A stretch of 64,000 nucleotides of DNA from an uncultured Pirellula sp. (lineage in GTDB: Bacteria > Planctomycetota > Planctomycetia > Pirellulales > Pirellulaceae), in contig CAIOHR010000402.1 of NCBI GenBank assembly GCA_903858115.1, forward strand, positions 1 to 64,000, read 5' to 3'. Shown one piece after another: positions 18,832 through 27,423 of this stretch (position 1 is the stretch's first letter; each line of letters starts with the position of its first letter). The notes beneath the pieces are model-generated. The model did no database searches. It had not been told where the DNA came from and worked only from the letters and a program-made list of their open reading frames with translations. The position numbers and the translations under genes are program-made.

Positions 18832-20316
18832 ATGAATCCACACGATCCCATATCTTTGATTCGCGAGCTAGGAAACATGCCCGCCAGTCGACGTGAGTTC
18901 TTGCGTCGAAGCGGTGTCGGCTTCGGTTCGATCGCTATGGCTGGCTTGTTGGCCGAGGACTCGGGGCGATTGTTTGCGGATGGGCCTGCTGCGTCATCAG
19001 AGCAATCGCATCCGAACCCGATGCATCCGAAGCAACCACACTTCGCGGCCAAAGCGAAAGCGGTGATCCATCTCTTCATGAATGGCGGACCATCCCAGGT
19101 GGATACCTTCGATCCCAAGCCAGCTTTGGACAAACATCACGGTCAACCGGTACCTAACAATCTTCGAACCGAACGAGAGACGGGTGCCGCGTATCGTTCC
19201 CCGTTCAAGTTCCAAAAGTACGGCCAGAGCGGCATCGAGGTTAGCGAGCTTTTTCCTCATGTGGGCGAGATGATCGACGACGTTTGCGTGATTCGATCGA
19301 TGCATGCCAACGTGCCCAATCACGAGCCTTCGTTGATGTTGATGAACTGTGGTGATGCGACTTTGGTTCGACCCGCGGTAGGATCGTGGGTTACCTACGG
19401 CTTAGGAAGCGTGAATCAAAACTTACCAGGCTTCATTGCGATGTGTCCTGGTGGATATCCCATCAAGGGATCTGAAAACTGGCAATCCGGATTCCTGCCG
19501 GGAGCTTATCAGGGTACCTATGTTAATACAAAGAACAAAGACATCGAGAAGCTCATCGCCAACATACGCAACGCATCCGGCATAAGCCGACCTGACCAAC
19601 GTCGGCAACTCGATCTGCTGCAAGCCATCAATCGCCGACATCAAGAAGCGCGGCAGCAAGATATGGAGTTGGAAGCACGATTGCAGAGTTTTGAGTTGGC
19701 GTACCGAATGCAGATGGACGCGAGTGAAGCATTCGATATCAATCAAGAGCCACAGTCTATTCGAGAAATGTATGGTGACACCGTTCAAGCTAGACAGATT
19801 CTCATCGCTCGAAGGCTAGTCGAGCGAGGCGTACGTTATATTCAGTTATGGCATGGCAACGGACAACCGTGGGACAGTCACGATAAGATCGAAGAGAACC
19901 ATCGTAAGCTGGCAGGTGAATGCTCCCAAGCTATCGGTGCATTGCTGAAAGATCTCAAACAACGTGGGCTTCTCGATAGTACGCTCGTCGTTTGGGGCGG
20001 CGAATTCGGGCGAACGCCAACCGTGGAACTTCCTAAGCCTGGCGCGAATGCAGGTACGACAAGTGGCCGTGATCACAATCACTATGGCTTCACGATGTGG
20101 CTTGCGGGTGGTGGCGTCAAAGGTGGTTATGTTCACGGTGCCACCGACGAATTTGGGTTCCAAGCGGTCGAAAATAAAGTCCACGTGCACGATCTCCACG
20201 CAACGATGCTTCATCTCTTAGGGTTCGATCACACAAAGCTTACGTTCCGCTACGCTGGTCGCGATTTTCGACTCACCGATGTGCATGGCAATGTCGTTCA
20301 CGACATCATTGCCTAG
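18832..20316 (+). CDS. DUF1501 (sulfatase-like) protein with Tat signal
   Basis: A 494-aa protein of the DUF1501 family, related in fold to sulfatases/alkaline phosphatases but without the formylglycine cysteine motif. The N-terminus has a Tat signal (SRREFLRRSGVGFGS). Family landmarks are HLFMNGGPSQVDTFDPKP, VVWGGEFGRTP and the late GRDHNHYGFTMWLAGGG segment with conserved metal-type His and Asp residues. It follows the DUF1549/DUF1553 gene by 16 bases. These pairs recur throughout planctomycete genomes, and the products are believed to act together outside the cytoplasm; the reaction is not established. Confidence 0.92.
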   Translation: MNPHDPISLIRELGNMPASRREFLRRSGVGFGSIAMAGLLAEDSGRLFADGPAASSEQSHPNPMHPKQPHFAAKAKAVIHLFMNGGPSQVDTFDPKPALDKHHGQPVPNNLRTERETGAAYRSPFKFQKYGQSGIEVSELFPHVGEMIDDVCVIRSMHANVPNHEPSLMLMNCGDATLVRPAVGSWVTYGLGSVNQNLPGFIAMCPGGYPIKGSENWQSGFLPGAYQGTYVNTKNKDIEKLIANIRNASGISRPDQRRQLDLLQAINRRHQEARQQDMELEARLQSFELAYRMQMDASEAFDINQEPQSIREMYGDTVQARQILIARRLVERGVRYIQLWHGNGQPWDSHDKIEENHRKLAGECSQAIGALLKDLKQRGLLDSTLVVWGGEFGRTPTVELPKPGANAGTTSGRDHNHYGFTMWLAGGGVKGGYVHGATDEFGFQAVENKVHVHDLHATMLHLLGFDHTKLTFRYAGRDFRLTDVHGNVVHDIIA

Positions 20317-20398
20317 AGTCGTTGACCGCTCCGCCGGTCATAGTACCAATTCTTAATGTCACCTTGAGTCGAATGTCATTTGCAAAAGAGGAAGACAC

Positions 20399-20510
20399 AG
20401 CCGACAAAAGTGGCAGGCACGCTCCGTCGTGCCGTCCGCTCTTCAAGATTTGCAGGGGTTCTAGGTGGACGGCACATGGAATGTGCCTACTACTTTGACT
20501 TTTGTCGGCT
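20399..20510. repeat. Compound palindromic repeat (GGCAGGCAC...GTGCCTACTAC family)
   Basis: Perfect 13-base inverted ends AGCCGACAAAAGT (20399-20411) and ACTTTTGTCGGCT (20498-20510) enclose an inner inverted pair GTGGCAGGCAC...GTGCCTACTAC and a GTGCCGTCC/GGACGGCAC pair. A related element is at 29557-29637. The spacer after the DUF1501 gene consists mainly of this repeat and the short palindrome that follows. Confidence 0.65.
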
Positions 20511-20530
20511 TTGTCGAGGAAACACTCCGA

Positions 20531-20548
20531 GGATCGACGGAGCGATCC
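20531..20548. repeat. Short dispersed palindrome (GGATCG-N6-CGATCC), copy 2
   Basis: GGATCG, loop ACGGAG, CGATCC; same as 3312-3329 except one loop base, again followed by CCA and GAC. It directly follows the compound palindrome, suggesting modular spacer repeats. Confidence 0.5.
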
Positions 20549-20709
20549 ACGACTTTTCCGAAGACGTAGCCAAGTGACATCGTAGCCATCAAAAACCCCG
20601 TATATTCACAGGTCCCTAACGCGATGTTCACAGTTCCGACATGTGCAACTGCTACTGTGATGGAGTTTTGCTAGCGAAAAGAAAACCGCACTCATCGAAG
20701 GAGTAGAGA

Positions 20710-21291
20710 ATGATTGCTACAAACAACATACGATTTGGGCATTCGGGCGAGGTCAATCGGAGCGACTTGCTCGACCTGTTGATTGCTGGTGACAGTCACT
20801 GGAACCCAGATATTTCCGGTCTTTTTCTCTTCGGTCGGCGATTGGCTGCCCGAGCCGTTTCGGAAAACGCACCGAATTCACTGGTGATGACTTCGTTGCT
20901 GTCGAAGTCCTGTCAATTCGTAGCTTCCGGTACGATTTCCGACGAAGGGTGGACTGGGGATTCGCTTTTGGCCTCGGGATCTTACGACTGGCTGCTATGC
21001 AATCTTGGCGAAGCGGTCGCGGAAACGATTCGACTACAACCGACCACCAAACGTTTCTTAGCCACGGTTGTGCCCAATTACTTTCGACAACTTCATATCG
21101 AATCGCAACGAAGGCTGTTCATGGATGGAGGATTTATGACTCACATCGAACGCTCTAATTTCTGCAGCAATCGATACCATACCAATGCCATGACGATTGC
21201 ACGCTGGGCAGACAGCCTCAGAGATACATTTATCGACACGCCTGACATGGAGTTCTTCTTTCCCTTTATTGATATCCCCGCTTCTGTTTAA
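20710..21291 (+). CDS. Uncharacterised protein, 193 aa
   Basis: I do not recognise this protein. It has a good ribosome site (AAGGAG seven bases before the ATG) and normal coding character. No signal peptide or membrane segment is evident. The N-terminal part is mixed alpha/beta (LLDLLIAGDSHWNPDISGLF, FLFGRRLAARAV); the C-terminal part is rich in aromatic residues and Met (FMDGGFMTHIERSNFCSNRY). It is a single gene flanked on both sides by repeat-rich spacers, which could mean an accessory or recently moved gene. Confidence 0.55.
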   Translation: MIATNNIRFGHSGEVNRSDLLDLLIAGDSHWNPDISGLFLFGRRLAARAVSENAPNSLVMTSLLSKSCQFVASGTISDEGWTGDSLLASGSYDWLLCNLGEAVAETIRLQPTTKRFLATVVPNYFRQLHIESQRRLFMDGGFMTHIERSNFCSNRYHTNAMTIARWADSLRDTFIDTPDMEFFFPFIDIPASV

Positions 21292-21480
21292 TATCGAAGG
21301 GCGATCCGCTCAAGGGGTGATGATATGTCGGAAGGACGATTCGCGCATCTTTTCGTCGTTACCATGTTGCTTGTCTGCATGGGATGCTAGCCGAAACCAG
21401 ATCTGAAGAGGTGAGTGCGAACATCACGGTGTTGCTTGTCAACGTGGGAGTCGGGTTGCATTCGATATCTGACCACCGCT

Positions 21481-21501
21481 CCACGCTGACGAGCAGCGTG
21501 G
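21481..21501. repeat. Palindrome CCACGCTG-N5-CAGCGTGG
   Basis: A perfect eight-base stem, CCACGCTG and CAGCGTGG around ACGAG. It shares its core (CGCTG-acgag-CAGCG) with the dispersed 46-base element starting at 21527 and with the tandem repeats that follow, so it is probably a diverged member of the same family. Confidence 0.5.
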
Positions 21502-21526
21502 TGGCGTCTTCCGACGTCGGTTCGTT

Positions 21527-21572
21527 GTCTGGTTACGGCTATGGCCCTACGCTGGCGAGCAGCGTAGTAGCC
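21527..21572. repeat. Dispersed 46-bp palindromic repeat, copy 1
   Basis: Begins GTCTGGTTACGGCTATGG and contains CTACGCTG-GCGAG-CAGCGTAG, an eight-base hairpin. Nearly identical copies in the same orientation are at 39461-39506 and 42851-42896; the loop varies between GCGAG and ACCAG. Confidence 0.75.
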
Positions 21573-21680
21573 AGACCACTGAGAATGCTGGCGAACAGCG
21601 GGTTTGCAAGACCACTGAGAACGCTGGCGAGCAGCGTGTTTGCAAGAGCACTGAGAACGCTGGCGAGCAGCTTAGTAGCC
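21573..21680. repeat. Three tandem 36-bp repeats
   Basis: Units start at 21573, 21609 and 21645 and read AGACCACTGAGAACGCTGG with small differences, each ending in the CGAGCAGCG core of the neighbouring dispersed repeat. They end 18 bases before the stop codon of the metallophosphoesterase gene on the other strand. The array looks like an expansion of the 46-bp element's core. The 36-base period keeps a plus-strand frame open, but I see no reason to call a gene there. Confidence 0.75.
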
Positions 21681-21697
21681 TTGCGCTTCTCCAAGCT

Positions 21698-23089
21698 CTA
21701 CTTGACGACTCCACTTCCGATAGCTTCTTTGGTGGTGATGACAGGGCGAACGCGTGGTTCCATCAAATCGGATCCTTCTATCAGTTCGTTGATCTTCCCG
21801 ACCTGCTTTCGCAGGGTAAAGGCGTCGTAAAGATTTCCTGCTGCGGTCTTTGCTTCGTAGCGCAAGTTATCGCCATCGACATGGATAATTTGATAGAGCT
21901 GCGTATCCTCGGCGACGCGCTTCATGACTGAACTGGGTTGCAAGTTATACATTTTTGGGCCACTGACCGACACAACATAAACGGTACCTGTCGTGCGGTC
22001 CACTTGATTCTCACCGCTGCTCACGTTGCCCACCGTCTCTGGCAGCATGGAAGGTGTTTCTAGACCGGTCCGACCATACGTGTGATCATGCCCTTGAAGC
22101 ACGAGATCCACGCGGTAGGTATCCAAGATCGGTTTCCATGTTTGGCGAAGAGCGGCATTGTCGCGATCCTTGGCAGTCGAAAAAACGGGATGGTGAAAGG
22201 TGCAGACCACCCAAGGGGATTTGTTCTTGGCCAAGACGCTATTGAGCCACTTCGCTTGTTCCTCAATCTTTTCATTGCTGTTCAAGGCAATGATGCGCAT
22301 GTTGAGGTATTCGAACGTGTAGCATGTCTCTTCCAGCCCCACTGGCCCATCTTCTGGAAATGCAAATTGAGGTCGCCAATGATGCGATAGCCGTCGTGTT
22401 CCGTCTTCCGCCTTGGCCTGCTCGTGATTGCCTGGTACAGCAACACAGGAGAGCGTCGCATGAAGAAAGCTCCCGGCGTGGAACCATTCGCCCCATTCTG
22501 CATCCGCTTCGGCGCGATTGATCAGGTCTCCAGCATGCAGCATGAACCGAGCTTTGGGGGCATCGCTGTAGGCTTCGCGAATCACGCGCGACCATTGCGA
22601 TTTGATGTCGTTCTGAGCATCGCCAAAGTAAATGAACGAGAACGGTTCTTGTTTGGCAGGTGCCGTTTTGAAATGAAACCATTCGCTCCAGTTCACACCA
22701 TCACCGACGCGATAGGCATACTTTGCATCTGGTTTCAGGTCCACGAAATCGGCCGAATGAAAGTGGGCTTCATTGATGTCAGTCGTCAATTTCTGAGTCT
22801 TGGCTTCCGCTTGCAGAACTTGCTTCAAGTCGATCGGTCCATCGGGCGCGGCTGTAATCTGTGCATAACCATGTTGCACTTCGGTGTTGGTTCGCCAAGT
22901 GACCGATTGCGTTGTTCGAGGATCAGACTTCCAGGTTAGCACCACGCGATCGGGAATCGCGGACGGCTTGTAAACTTCAGCAGGCTTCACCGCAATCGGG
23001 GTATGCCCATCGTGAGCTTCCGCAAACCGACAAGTGACTACCAATCCGATACTTAAGAGAATTCGAAGTGTTTGAATTTTGCTAGTCAT
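21698..23089 (-). CDS. Exported purple acid phosphatase-like metallophosphoesterase
   Basis: A 463-aa protein with a signal peptide (cleavage near AEAHDG, about residue 25), an N-terminal fibronectin-III-like domain of the purple acid phosphatase type (DRVVLTWKSDPRTTQSVTW) and a calcineurin-like catalytic domain. Metal-binding motifs are visible in order: FGDAQND, HAGDLIN, VPGNHEQ, FHHPVF and GHDHTYGR. Planctomycetes commonly export such enzymes, probably to release phosphate from organic esters. It is a single gene on the minus strand, and its 3' end adjoins the 36-bp repeat array. Confidence 0.9.
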   Translation of the reverse strand: MTSKIQTLRILLSIGLVVTCRFAEAHDGHTPIAVKPAEVYKPSAIPDRVVLTWKSDPRTTQSVTWRTNTEVQHGYAQITAAPDGPIDLKQVLQAEAKTQKLTTDINEAHFHSADFVDLKPDAKYAYRVGDGVNWSEWFHFKTAPAKQEPFSFIYFGDAQNDIKSQWSRVIREAYSDAPKARFMLHAGDLINRAEADAEWGEWFHAGSFLHATLSCVAVPGNHEQAKAEDGTRRLSHHWRPQFAFPEDGPVGLEETCYTFEYLNMRIIALNSNEKIEEQAKWLNSVLAKNKSPWVVCTFHHPVFSTAKDRDNAALRQTWKPILDTYRVDLVLQGHDHTYGRTGLETPSMLPETVGNVSSGENQVDRTTGTVYVVSVSGPKMYNLQPSSVMKRVAEDTQLYQIIHVDGDNLRYEAKTAAGNLYDAFTLRKQVGKINELIEGSDLMEPRVRPVITTKEAIGSGVVK

Positions 23090-23314
23090 AAAATTGCCTT
23101 GATGTCATCTTCTGATCTTTCGATTGAGCAGAACAATTATAACATAGCAGTGGAATGTTAATTTTGCATGTGCTATTCGCGAATTTGCGAATCGATTAGA
23201 GCATCGCGTTTCTGGAAACGTTAACTCGAAGCTAATATTTTCTTCACAGATCGTGGTTAAGCTTTAAACCCGAAGTGATAGGTTTAATGTTTTAGATCCC
23301 AGGGGATTTGTATC

Positions 23315-24499
23315 ATGAAAAAAAGTTTTGTTCGAAGAGGGTTTACCCTCGTTGAACTGTTGGTGGTCATCGCCATCATCGGAATTTTGGTAGGGCTTTT
23401 GTTGCCAGCCGTCCAAGCAGCACGTGAAGCGGCTCGACGTATGCAGTGCACCAATAATGAAAAGCAACTGGCACTCGCTTGTTTGAACCTGGAAAGTGCA
23501 ACCAAGAGCTTTCCGCCTGGTTACCCAACGTTTTCTGAAACAATGACTACCGCTCCGAATAATGTTAACTCGGGCGGCGGAACAAACTTTCCAGCGTTCG
23601 TCGTAACTGGCTCGCAGGGTGGTGGACTAGTACCTCAAGCGAGAGCATATGGTCCTTCCTGGGTTATGCACGTTAATGCTTACATGGAGCAATCGACACT
23701 TGCGAGTCGGATAGAGTCAGGCATCGGTTCGACCTCCGGAGATCTCGACGAAGCTTGTCCATGGGATAACCTAGATGGTCTTCCACAGCGAAGACCCGAT
23801 ATCGATACGCAGAGTTTTGCTCGCTCCTTTCTTTCTTGCCCAAGCACCGAGCGACTTGAAATCCATTACAACGATTTGTCTCTTGAGAATTTACTCAAAG
23901 CAAATTATGCAGCTTGCTTTGGTGGTCAATTCATGCGAGATGCTACCGCACGAGGGGACCGAACGAAACGAGGAATGTTTGGCGCTGTAGAAAACGTAAA
24001 GAAGTATGAGTATGGCGCTCGGTTTGGTGTTGGTAAGGGAGCTCGCTTTGGTGACATTACCGACGGCGCATCCAATAGCGTTATGCTCAGTGAGGTTTTA
24101 GGCAACGGTCGAGTAGATGGTCGAACGAGCAGTACTTCGCCTGGCGGGCTTAACCGCGATGTTCGAGGATCCATTCTATGTCCGATGATGGGCGGCAATA
24201 GCTTTTCGGGATTCTTTCCACCGAATTCTAGAGGAACTGACGTTACTTCAGGTTGCCCCGTGGCAAGCGATCCGGCAGCTTTCCCAGCAACTCACCCAAT
24301 GTTCTGTACACAGAATCGAGACATAAGCGCTGCTACGGGTGGGCAATGGCATGTCGCGGCTAGAAGTAATCATACAGGCGGCGTCAATGCCGCGTTTGGT
24401 GATGGATCCGTTCGTTTCTATAGCAGCAATATCGATCGAGCCGTTTGGTCGGCTCTCTGCACCATCGCTGGTAGCGAAGTTGCCAACGCTGATCAATAG
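23315..24499 (+). CDS. DUF1559 prepilin-like protein
   Basis: A 394-aa pseudopilin-like protein. The N-terminus is a type IV prepilin signal: short basic leader ending RRG, then FTLVELLVVIAIIGILVGLLL, processed before Phe by prepilin peptidase. The region REAARRMQCTNNEKQL and the C-terminal HTGGVNAAFGDGSVRF (H-x9-DG box) define the planctomycete DUF1559 family, which has dozens of paralogues per genome. It is probably surface-exposed; the function is unknown. AGGGGA eight bases before the ATG is a good ribosome site. A strong hairpin follows the stop codon. Confidence 0.95.
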   Translation: MKKSFVRRGFTLVELLVVIAIIGILVGLLLPAVQAAREAARRMQCTNNEKQLALACLNLESATKSFPPGYPTFSETMTTAPNNVNSGGGTNFPAFVVTGSQGGGLVPQARAYGPSWVMHVNAYMEQSTLASRIESGIGSTSGDLDEACPWDNLDGLPQRRPDIDTQSFARSFLSCPSTERLEIHYNDLSLENLLKANYAACFGGQFMRDATARGDRTKRGMFGAVENVKKYEYGARFGVGKGARFGDITDGASNSVMLSEVLGNGRVDGRTSSTSPGGLNRDVRGSILCPMMGGNSFSGFFPPNSRGTDVTSGCPVASDPAAFPATHPMFCTQNRDISAATGGQWHVAARSNHTGGVNAAFGDGSVRFYSSNIDRAVWSALCTIAGSEVANADQ

Positions 24500-24513
24500 G
24501 GCGATTGGAGATT

Positions 24514-24547
24514 CTTCATCCGCCGCTCGCCTGAACGGCGGATGAAG
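24514..24547 (+). terminator. Twelve-base hairpin after the DUF1559 gene
   Basis: CTTCATCCGCCG (24514-24525) and CGGCGGATGAAG (24536-24547) form a perfect 12-base stem with a ten-base loop, starting 14 bases after the stop codon. No strong T-run follows, so it is a likely terminator or 3'-end stabiliser rather than a textbook intrinsic terminator. Confidence 0.6.
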
Positions 24548-24636
24548 ACATTTGTAACTTGTTATTCAGTTTACTTTACCTATGCTGCTCGCTAGGGATG
24601 TTCGATTTAATAAATTTGCCGAATGGCAAAGAGCCT

Positions 24637-24706
24637 ATCCCAACCCGAAGCGTGAGCGGGGGACGCAGAGTCCCTCAGAATCCCTCGCTCACGCAGCGGT
24701 TGGGAT
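24637..24706. repeat. Bipartite palindrome (ATCCCAACC / GCGTGAGCG)
   Basis: ATCCCAACC...GGTTGGGAT (24637-24645 with 24698-24706) encloses GCGTGAGCG...CGCTCACGC (24650-24658 with 24686-24694). The arms are perfect nine-mers separated by short mismatched bulges, and the loop repeats GTCCCTC / ATCCCTC. The wording resembles spacer repeats of Rhodopirellula-type genomes. It accounts for much of the spacer before the lipoprotein gene. Confidence 0.6.
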
Positions 24707-24791
24707 TTAAGCTACAAGCCCGTACGCTTCGGCTTGGGATTGAAAAGTCAGTCCTCAATCGATCGCGATTCGTATCTAAAAGGAATCTATT

Positions 24792-25172
24792 TTGCGAAAC
24801 TACATAGCTCAACTTTTTTTGTTTTTCGCGACTCTTGGCTGTACTCAATTAGGCTGTTCTCAGAGCGTCCCGACACTGAATGTCGGTGGAGAAGAGGGAG
24901 GCAAGGTTGCTTCCGTCATCGAAGAGCTGAATGAAGCCAAAGGAGATGATAAAAAACTGGCTAGTTCGTTTGTCAGCAAAGATGTTGCTCCCAAAGCAAA
25001 AGAGCTGAACCTGTACAACTTCTATGTCAAGGGAACCCCAAAAATTCAGGGGGAAACAGCGCAATGTCTTATCATGGTGGAAAAAACGGATGGTTCGCCT
25101 GTTGGTGACTTCGAGTGGGAACTTGAAAAGAAGGGCGACGCCTGGAAGATCAAAAAAGCTCCGCTCAAATAG
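24792..25172 (+). CDS. Small uncharacterised lipoprotein
   Basis: A 126-aa product with a hydrophobic signal and a lipobox-like stretch ending LGCS (Cys about residue 22). The mature part has an alternating acidic helix (VIEELNEAKGDDKK) and a C-terminal sheet-like half (CLIMVEKTDGSPVG, FEWELEKKGDAWKIKKAP) that resembles small NTF2/DUF4878-like folds, though I cannot assign a family. Translation starts at a TTG with AGGA seven bases upstream. Its TAG stop shares a base with the GTG start of the next gene, so it heads a coupled operon. Confidence 0.65.
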   Translation: MRNYIAQLFLFFATLGCTQLGCSQSVPTLNVGGEEGGKVASVIEELNEAKGDDKKLASSFVSKDVAPKAKELNLYNFYVKGTPKIQGETAQCLIMVEKTDGSPVGDFEWELEKKGDAWKIKKAPLK

Positions 25173-26161
25173 TGACGAATCAAGCCAGCGAACCCGCCAA
25201 GTCACCGTGGATTCACTCACCCCTATTTGACATTCTATTCATTGCGAATGTTAGTTGGGTTTTGTTGATAATTCCGGCGATCATCCAAGCAGGTAGTGGT
25301 ACCGTCGATTTTTGGCAGGTTTACTACCTTGTCATGCCGCACCGCTGGATGACCCTGTTTCTTGTCGCGACCGACCGAGATCGACGGGACAACCACAGCA
25401 GGCTGTTGTTATCCATCGTTCTAGGACTCGCGGTTATCGTGGGTGGAAGCTATTGGAACAGTGGGGCCTTTTTGTGCCTTGGATTCATTGACTACATATG
25501 GAATGCCTGGCACTTTTCAAGTCAACATACAGGTATACTACGAATCTATTCTCGGAAGACCGACCTGGGGAATGAATGGTTGGAACGACACGGACTGCGG
25601 GCCTTTATCGTCTATGCGATATTGCGAACTGCGGGTGGTATGGTCTGGTCCACAAGCCAGTTGTCCTATGCAATGCCACTTCTGTACTGGCTGGATTTTG
25701 CAATCCTGGCGATTCCGCTTTTCATCCTGTTCATCCATTTGAAGAGTTGGCAGAAATCGCACCTAGCTAAGTCTGTTTACTTGATGAGTATGCTGACTCT
25801 CTACGTTGGCTATCTTGTGGCAGGACACTTTGAGCTAGACGCCTGGATTCTTTGCTTCGCGACCGCGGCATCCCTATTTCATGCGATCGAGTACTTAGCC
25901 ATTGTGAGTCATTATGCCCTTCGTAGAAAACAGATCGGCTCTGCCGATCTCATCCGTGAACTGGGCAAGCGTTGGGGACTCGTGCTATCCATTTTCTTAG
26001 TGGGGTTGGGATCCTTCGGTTGGTGGATCACAACTCTGTCCGCAGAACTCCAAATGATCTGGCAAGGAGTGAACTTGTGGGCCGCATACACGCACTACGC
26101 ATTTGATGGCATCATCTGGAAGCTGAGAAAACCAACGACAGCCAAGGCGCTCGGTGCGTGA
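25172..26161 (+). CDS. Polytopic membrane protein of unknown function
   Basis: A 329-aa protein with about eight predicted membrane helices, among them ILFIANVSWVLLIIPAIIQ, LLLSIVLGLAVIVGGSYW, PLLYWLDFAILAIPLFILF and VLSIFLVGLGSFGWWITTL. Conserved-looking His residues sit at membrane edges (MPHRWM, WHFSSQHTG, FHAIEYLAIVSHYAL, THYAFDG), which could bind metal or haem; this is inference. The GTG start overlaps the previous stop by one base (TAGTG) and the stop overlaps the next start (TGATG). No family recognised. Confidence 0.7.
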   Translation: MTNQASEPAKSPWIHSPLFDILFIANVSWVLLIIPAIIQAGSGTVDFWQVYYLVMPHRWMTLFLVATDRDRRDNHSRLLLSIVLGLAVIVGGSYWNSGAFLCLGFIDYIWNAWHFSSQHTGILRIYSRKTDLGNEWLERHGLRAFIVYAILRTAGGMVWSTSQLSYAMPLLYWLDFAILAIPLFILFIHLKSWQKSHLAKSVYLMSMLTLYVGYLVAGHFELDAWILCFATAASLFHAIEYLAIVSHYALRRKQIGSADLIRELGKRWGLVLSIFLVGLGSFGWWITTLSAELQMIWQGVNLWAAYTHYAFDGIIWKLRKPTTAKALGA

Positions 26162-27327
26162 TGAGTACTGATAGCCAATCCTCAATCAAAATTGCTGGCA
26201 TGGTGCAATGGATATTGATAGCCCTCGGGCATCTGATCCTTTTCGTATTGACCGAAGGCTGGCTGATTGGATCGTTGGATGCTCCTGTACCATTCTTTGC
26301 TTCCTGGACGATCGCGGTTGTTCATCTGGTAGCGACCGTTCCTTTCGGTATTGTATTGGCAACAGCAGTACCTCTTGGAAAGGTTCCGATACTGGTTCGC
26401 TGGGCAGGAGCGACAATTGCCTCGGTTATGTTTTGGATTGTTGCACTCGTTTTATCAGATGCAACGCAAAAATTTCCCATCGATTATTGGATGTTATGGG
26501 CTGGTCGCGTTGCTCTATGTGCCATGCTTCTTGGCGTGTGGGCCACTTGTTTCTCGGGTCGTGTTTTGGAGAAGTTTAAGGCGAACAGGTTCACTATTCT
26601 CCCCGTGGCCTTCGTCGTATTAATCCTTCCTGCGACATTCGGACTCAACGAATTGAAACGCTATACCGAGGGAGCGCAGTCCTCGATGAACGGCAAACGC
26701 ATCGTTCGGGCTTACAGCAACTCGCAAAGAGTTCTGCAATTGGATAGCTCTGTCAAAATTGAAGGAGTCGAGGTAACGAGAGTCGCTAGAGAATTGCGAG
26801 ACCAGATCCGTGAAACAGAGAAGCTTCTCACGACGAAACAATCGACAGCAATCACACCATCGCAAGCGATCATGTATCTTCTCTCGCTCTCCAGGGTCGA
26901 CGAAGCCGAAGCATTATGGGCACAACTCCCTAGCAACGCACCAGATACGATGGTTCTCGGGATCTTGATCGCAAGGGAATCAAGCGATTGGAAGTTGGTC
27001 CGTCAGCGCTGTTTGGCGTACTCGAAACTCGCGCCGAGTGAAATGCAAGCGACGGTTCTTCATGCATTGGCCGAAGCGCATGGCAATATGGGAGAAATCT
27101 CGGAATCGATTCAAGTGTTTGAACAGATGATTAGAACATTGCCGTTGAAAGGAGATCAAGCGATCGCCCATTTCCGTCTTGGGCTGATCTACTTAGAGAA
27201 AGGCGATTCCGCCGAGTCTTGGGATCACCTGAATCAAGCGATTGCCTTGGATCCTTCGCTAGAAAACGAAGCGAAGAAGAAGTTTGCTCGCTTGAAAAAT
27301 TTCCGTTGCCAGTTGCGGGGGTTTTGA
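26161..27327 (+). CDS. Membrane protein with C-terminal TPR repeats
   Basis: The 388-aa protein has about five membrane helices in the first 170 residues (IQWILIALGHLILFVL-type, TIAVVHLVATVPFGIVLAT, MLLGVWATCFSG, ILPVAFVVLILPATFG). A soluble C-terminal half carries two or three TPR units (LHALAEAHGNMGEISESIQ, AHFRLGLIYLEKGDSAESW). Start chosen at ATG 26161, sharing one base with the stop of the previous gene. The three-gene set lipoprotein, polytopic protein, TPR membrane protein is tightly coupled and probably forms one envelope complex, but nothing shows its function. Confidence 0.7.
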   Translation: MSTDSQSSIKIAGMVQWILIALGHLILFVLTEGWLIGSLDAPVPFFASWTIAVVHLVATVPFGIVLATAVPLGKVPILVRWAGATIASVMFWIVALVLSDATQKFPIDYWMLWAGRVALCAMLLGVWATCFSGRVLEKFKANRFTILPVAFVVLILPATFGLNELKRYTEGAQSSMNGKRIVRAYSNSQRVLQLDSSVKIEGVEVTRVARELRDQIRETEKLLTTKQSTAITPSQAIMYLLSLSRVDEAEALWAQLPSNAPDTMVLGILIARESSDWKLVRQRCLAYSKLAPSEMQATVLHALAEAHGNMGEISESIQVFEQMIRTLPLKGDQAIAHFRLGLIYLEKGDSAESWDHLNQAIALDPSLENEAKKKFARLKNFRCQLRGF

Positions 27328-27347
27328 AATACGCCAACGGCTTCTTT

Positions 27348-27410
27348 GTCCGGATCGGGCTCGACCCGACCGGACACTGCTTTGGCGCTCTAGGACGCCA
27401 AAGCTGCGGA
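27348..27410. repeat. GTCCGG palindrome and CTTTGGCG/CGCCAAAG module
   Basis: GTCCGGATCGGG (27348-27359) and CCCGACCGGAC (27365-27375) form a hairpin like that at 5140-5167. It is followed by CTTTGGCG and CGCCAAAG (about 27380-27403) around CTCTAGGA. In the 5-kb copy these modules enclose the hairpin, whereas here they follow it, so modules have been rearranged. Confidence 0.6.
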
Positions 27411-27423
27411 GCGTGGGGTCAAG

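Noticed and set aside
21573..21680. CRISPR array
   Set aside because: The 36-base units are directly adjacent with no spacers between them, and there are no cas genes in the window.
21384..21830. 148-codon plus-strand frame across the 36-bp repeats
   Set aside because: Kept open by the multiple-of-three repeat length and runs into the antisense of the phosphatase gene; no ribosome site.
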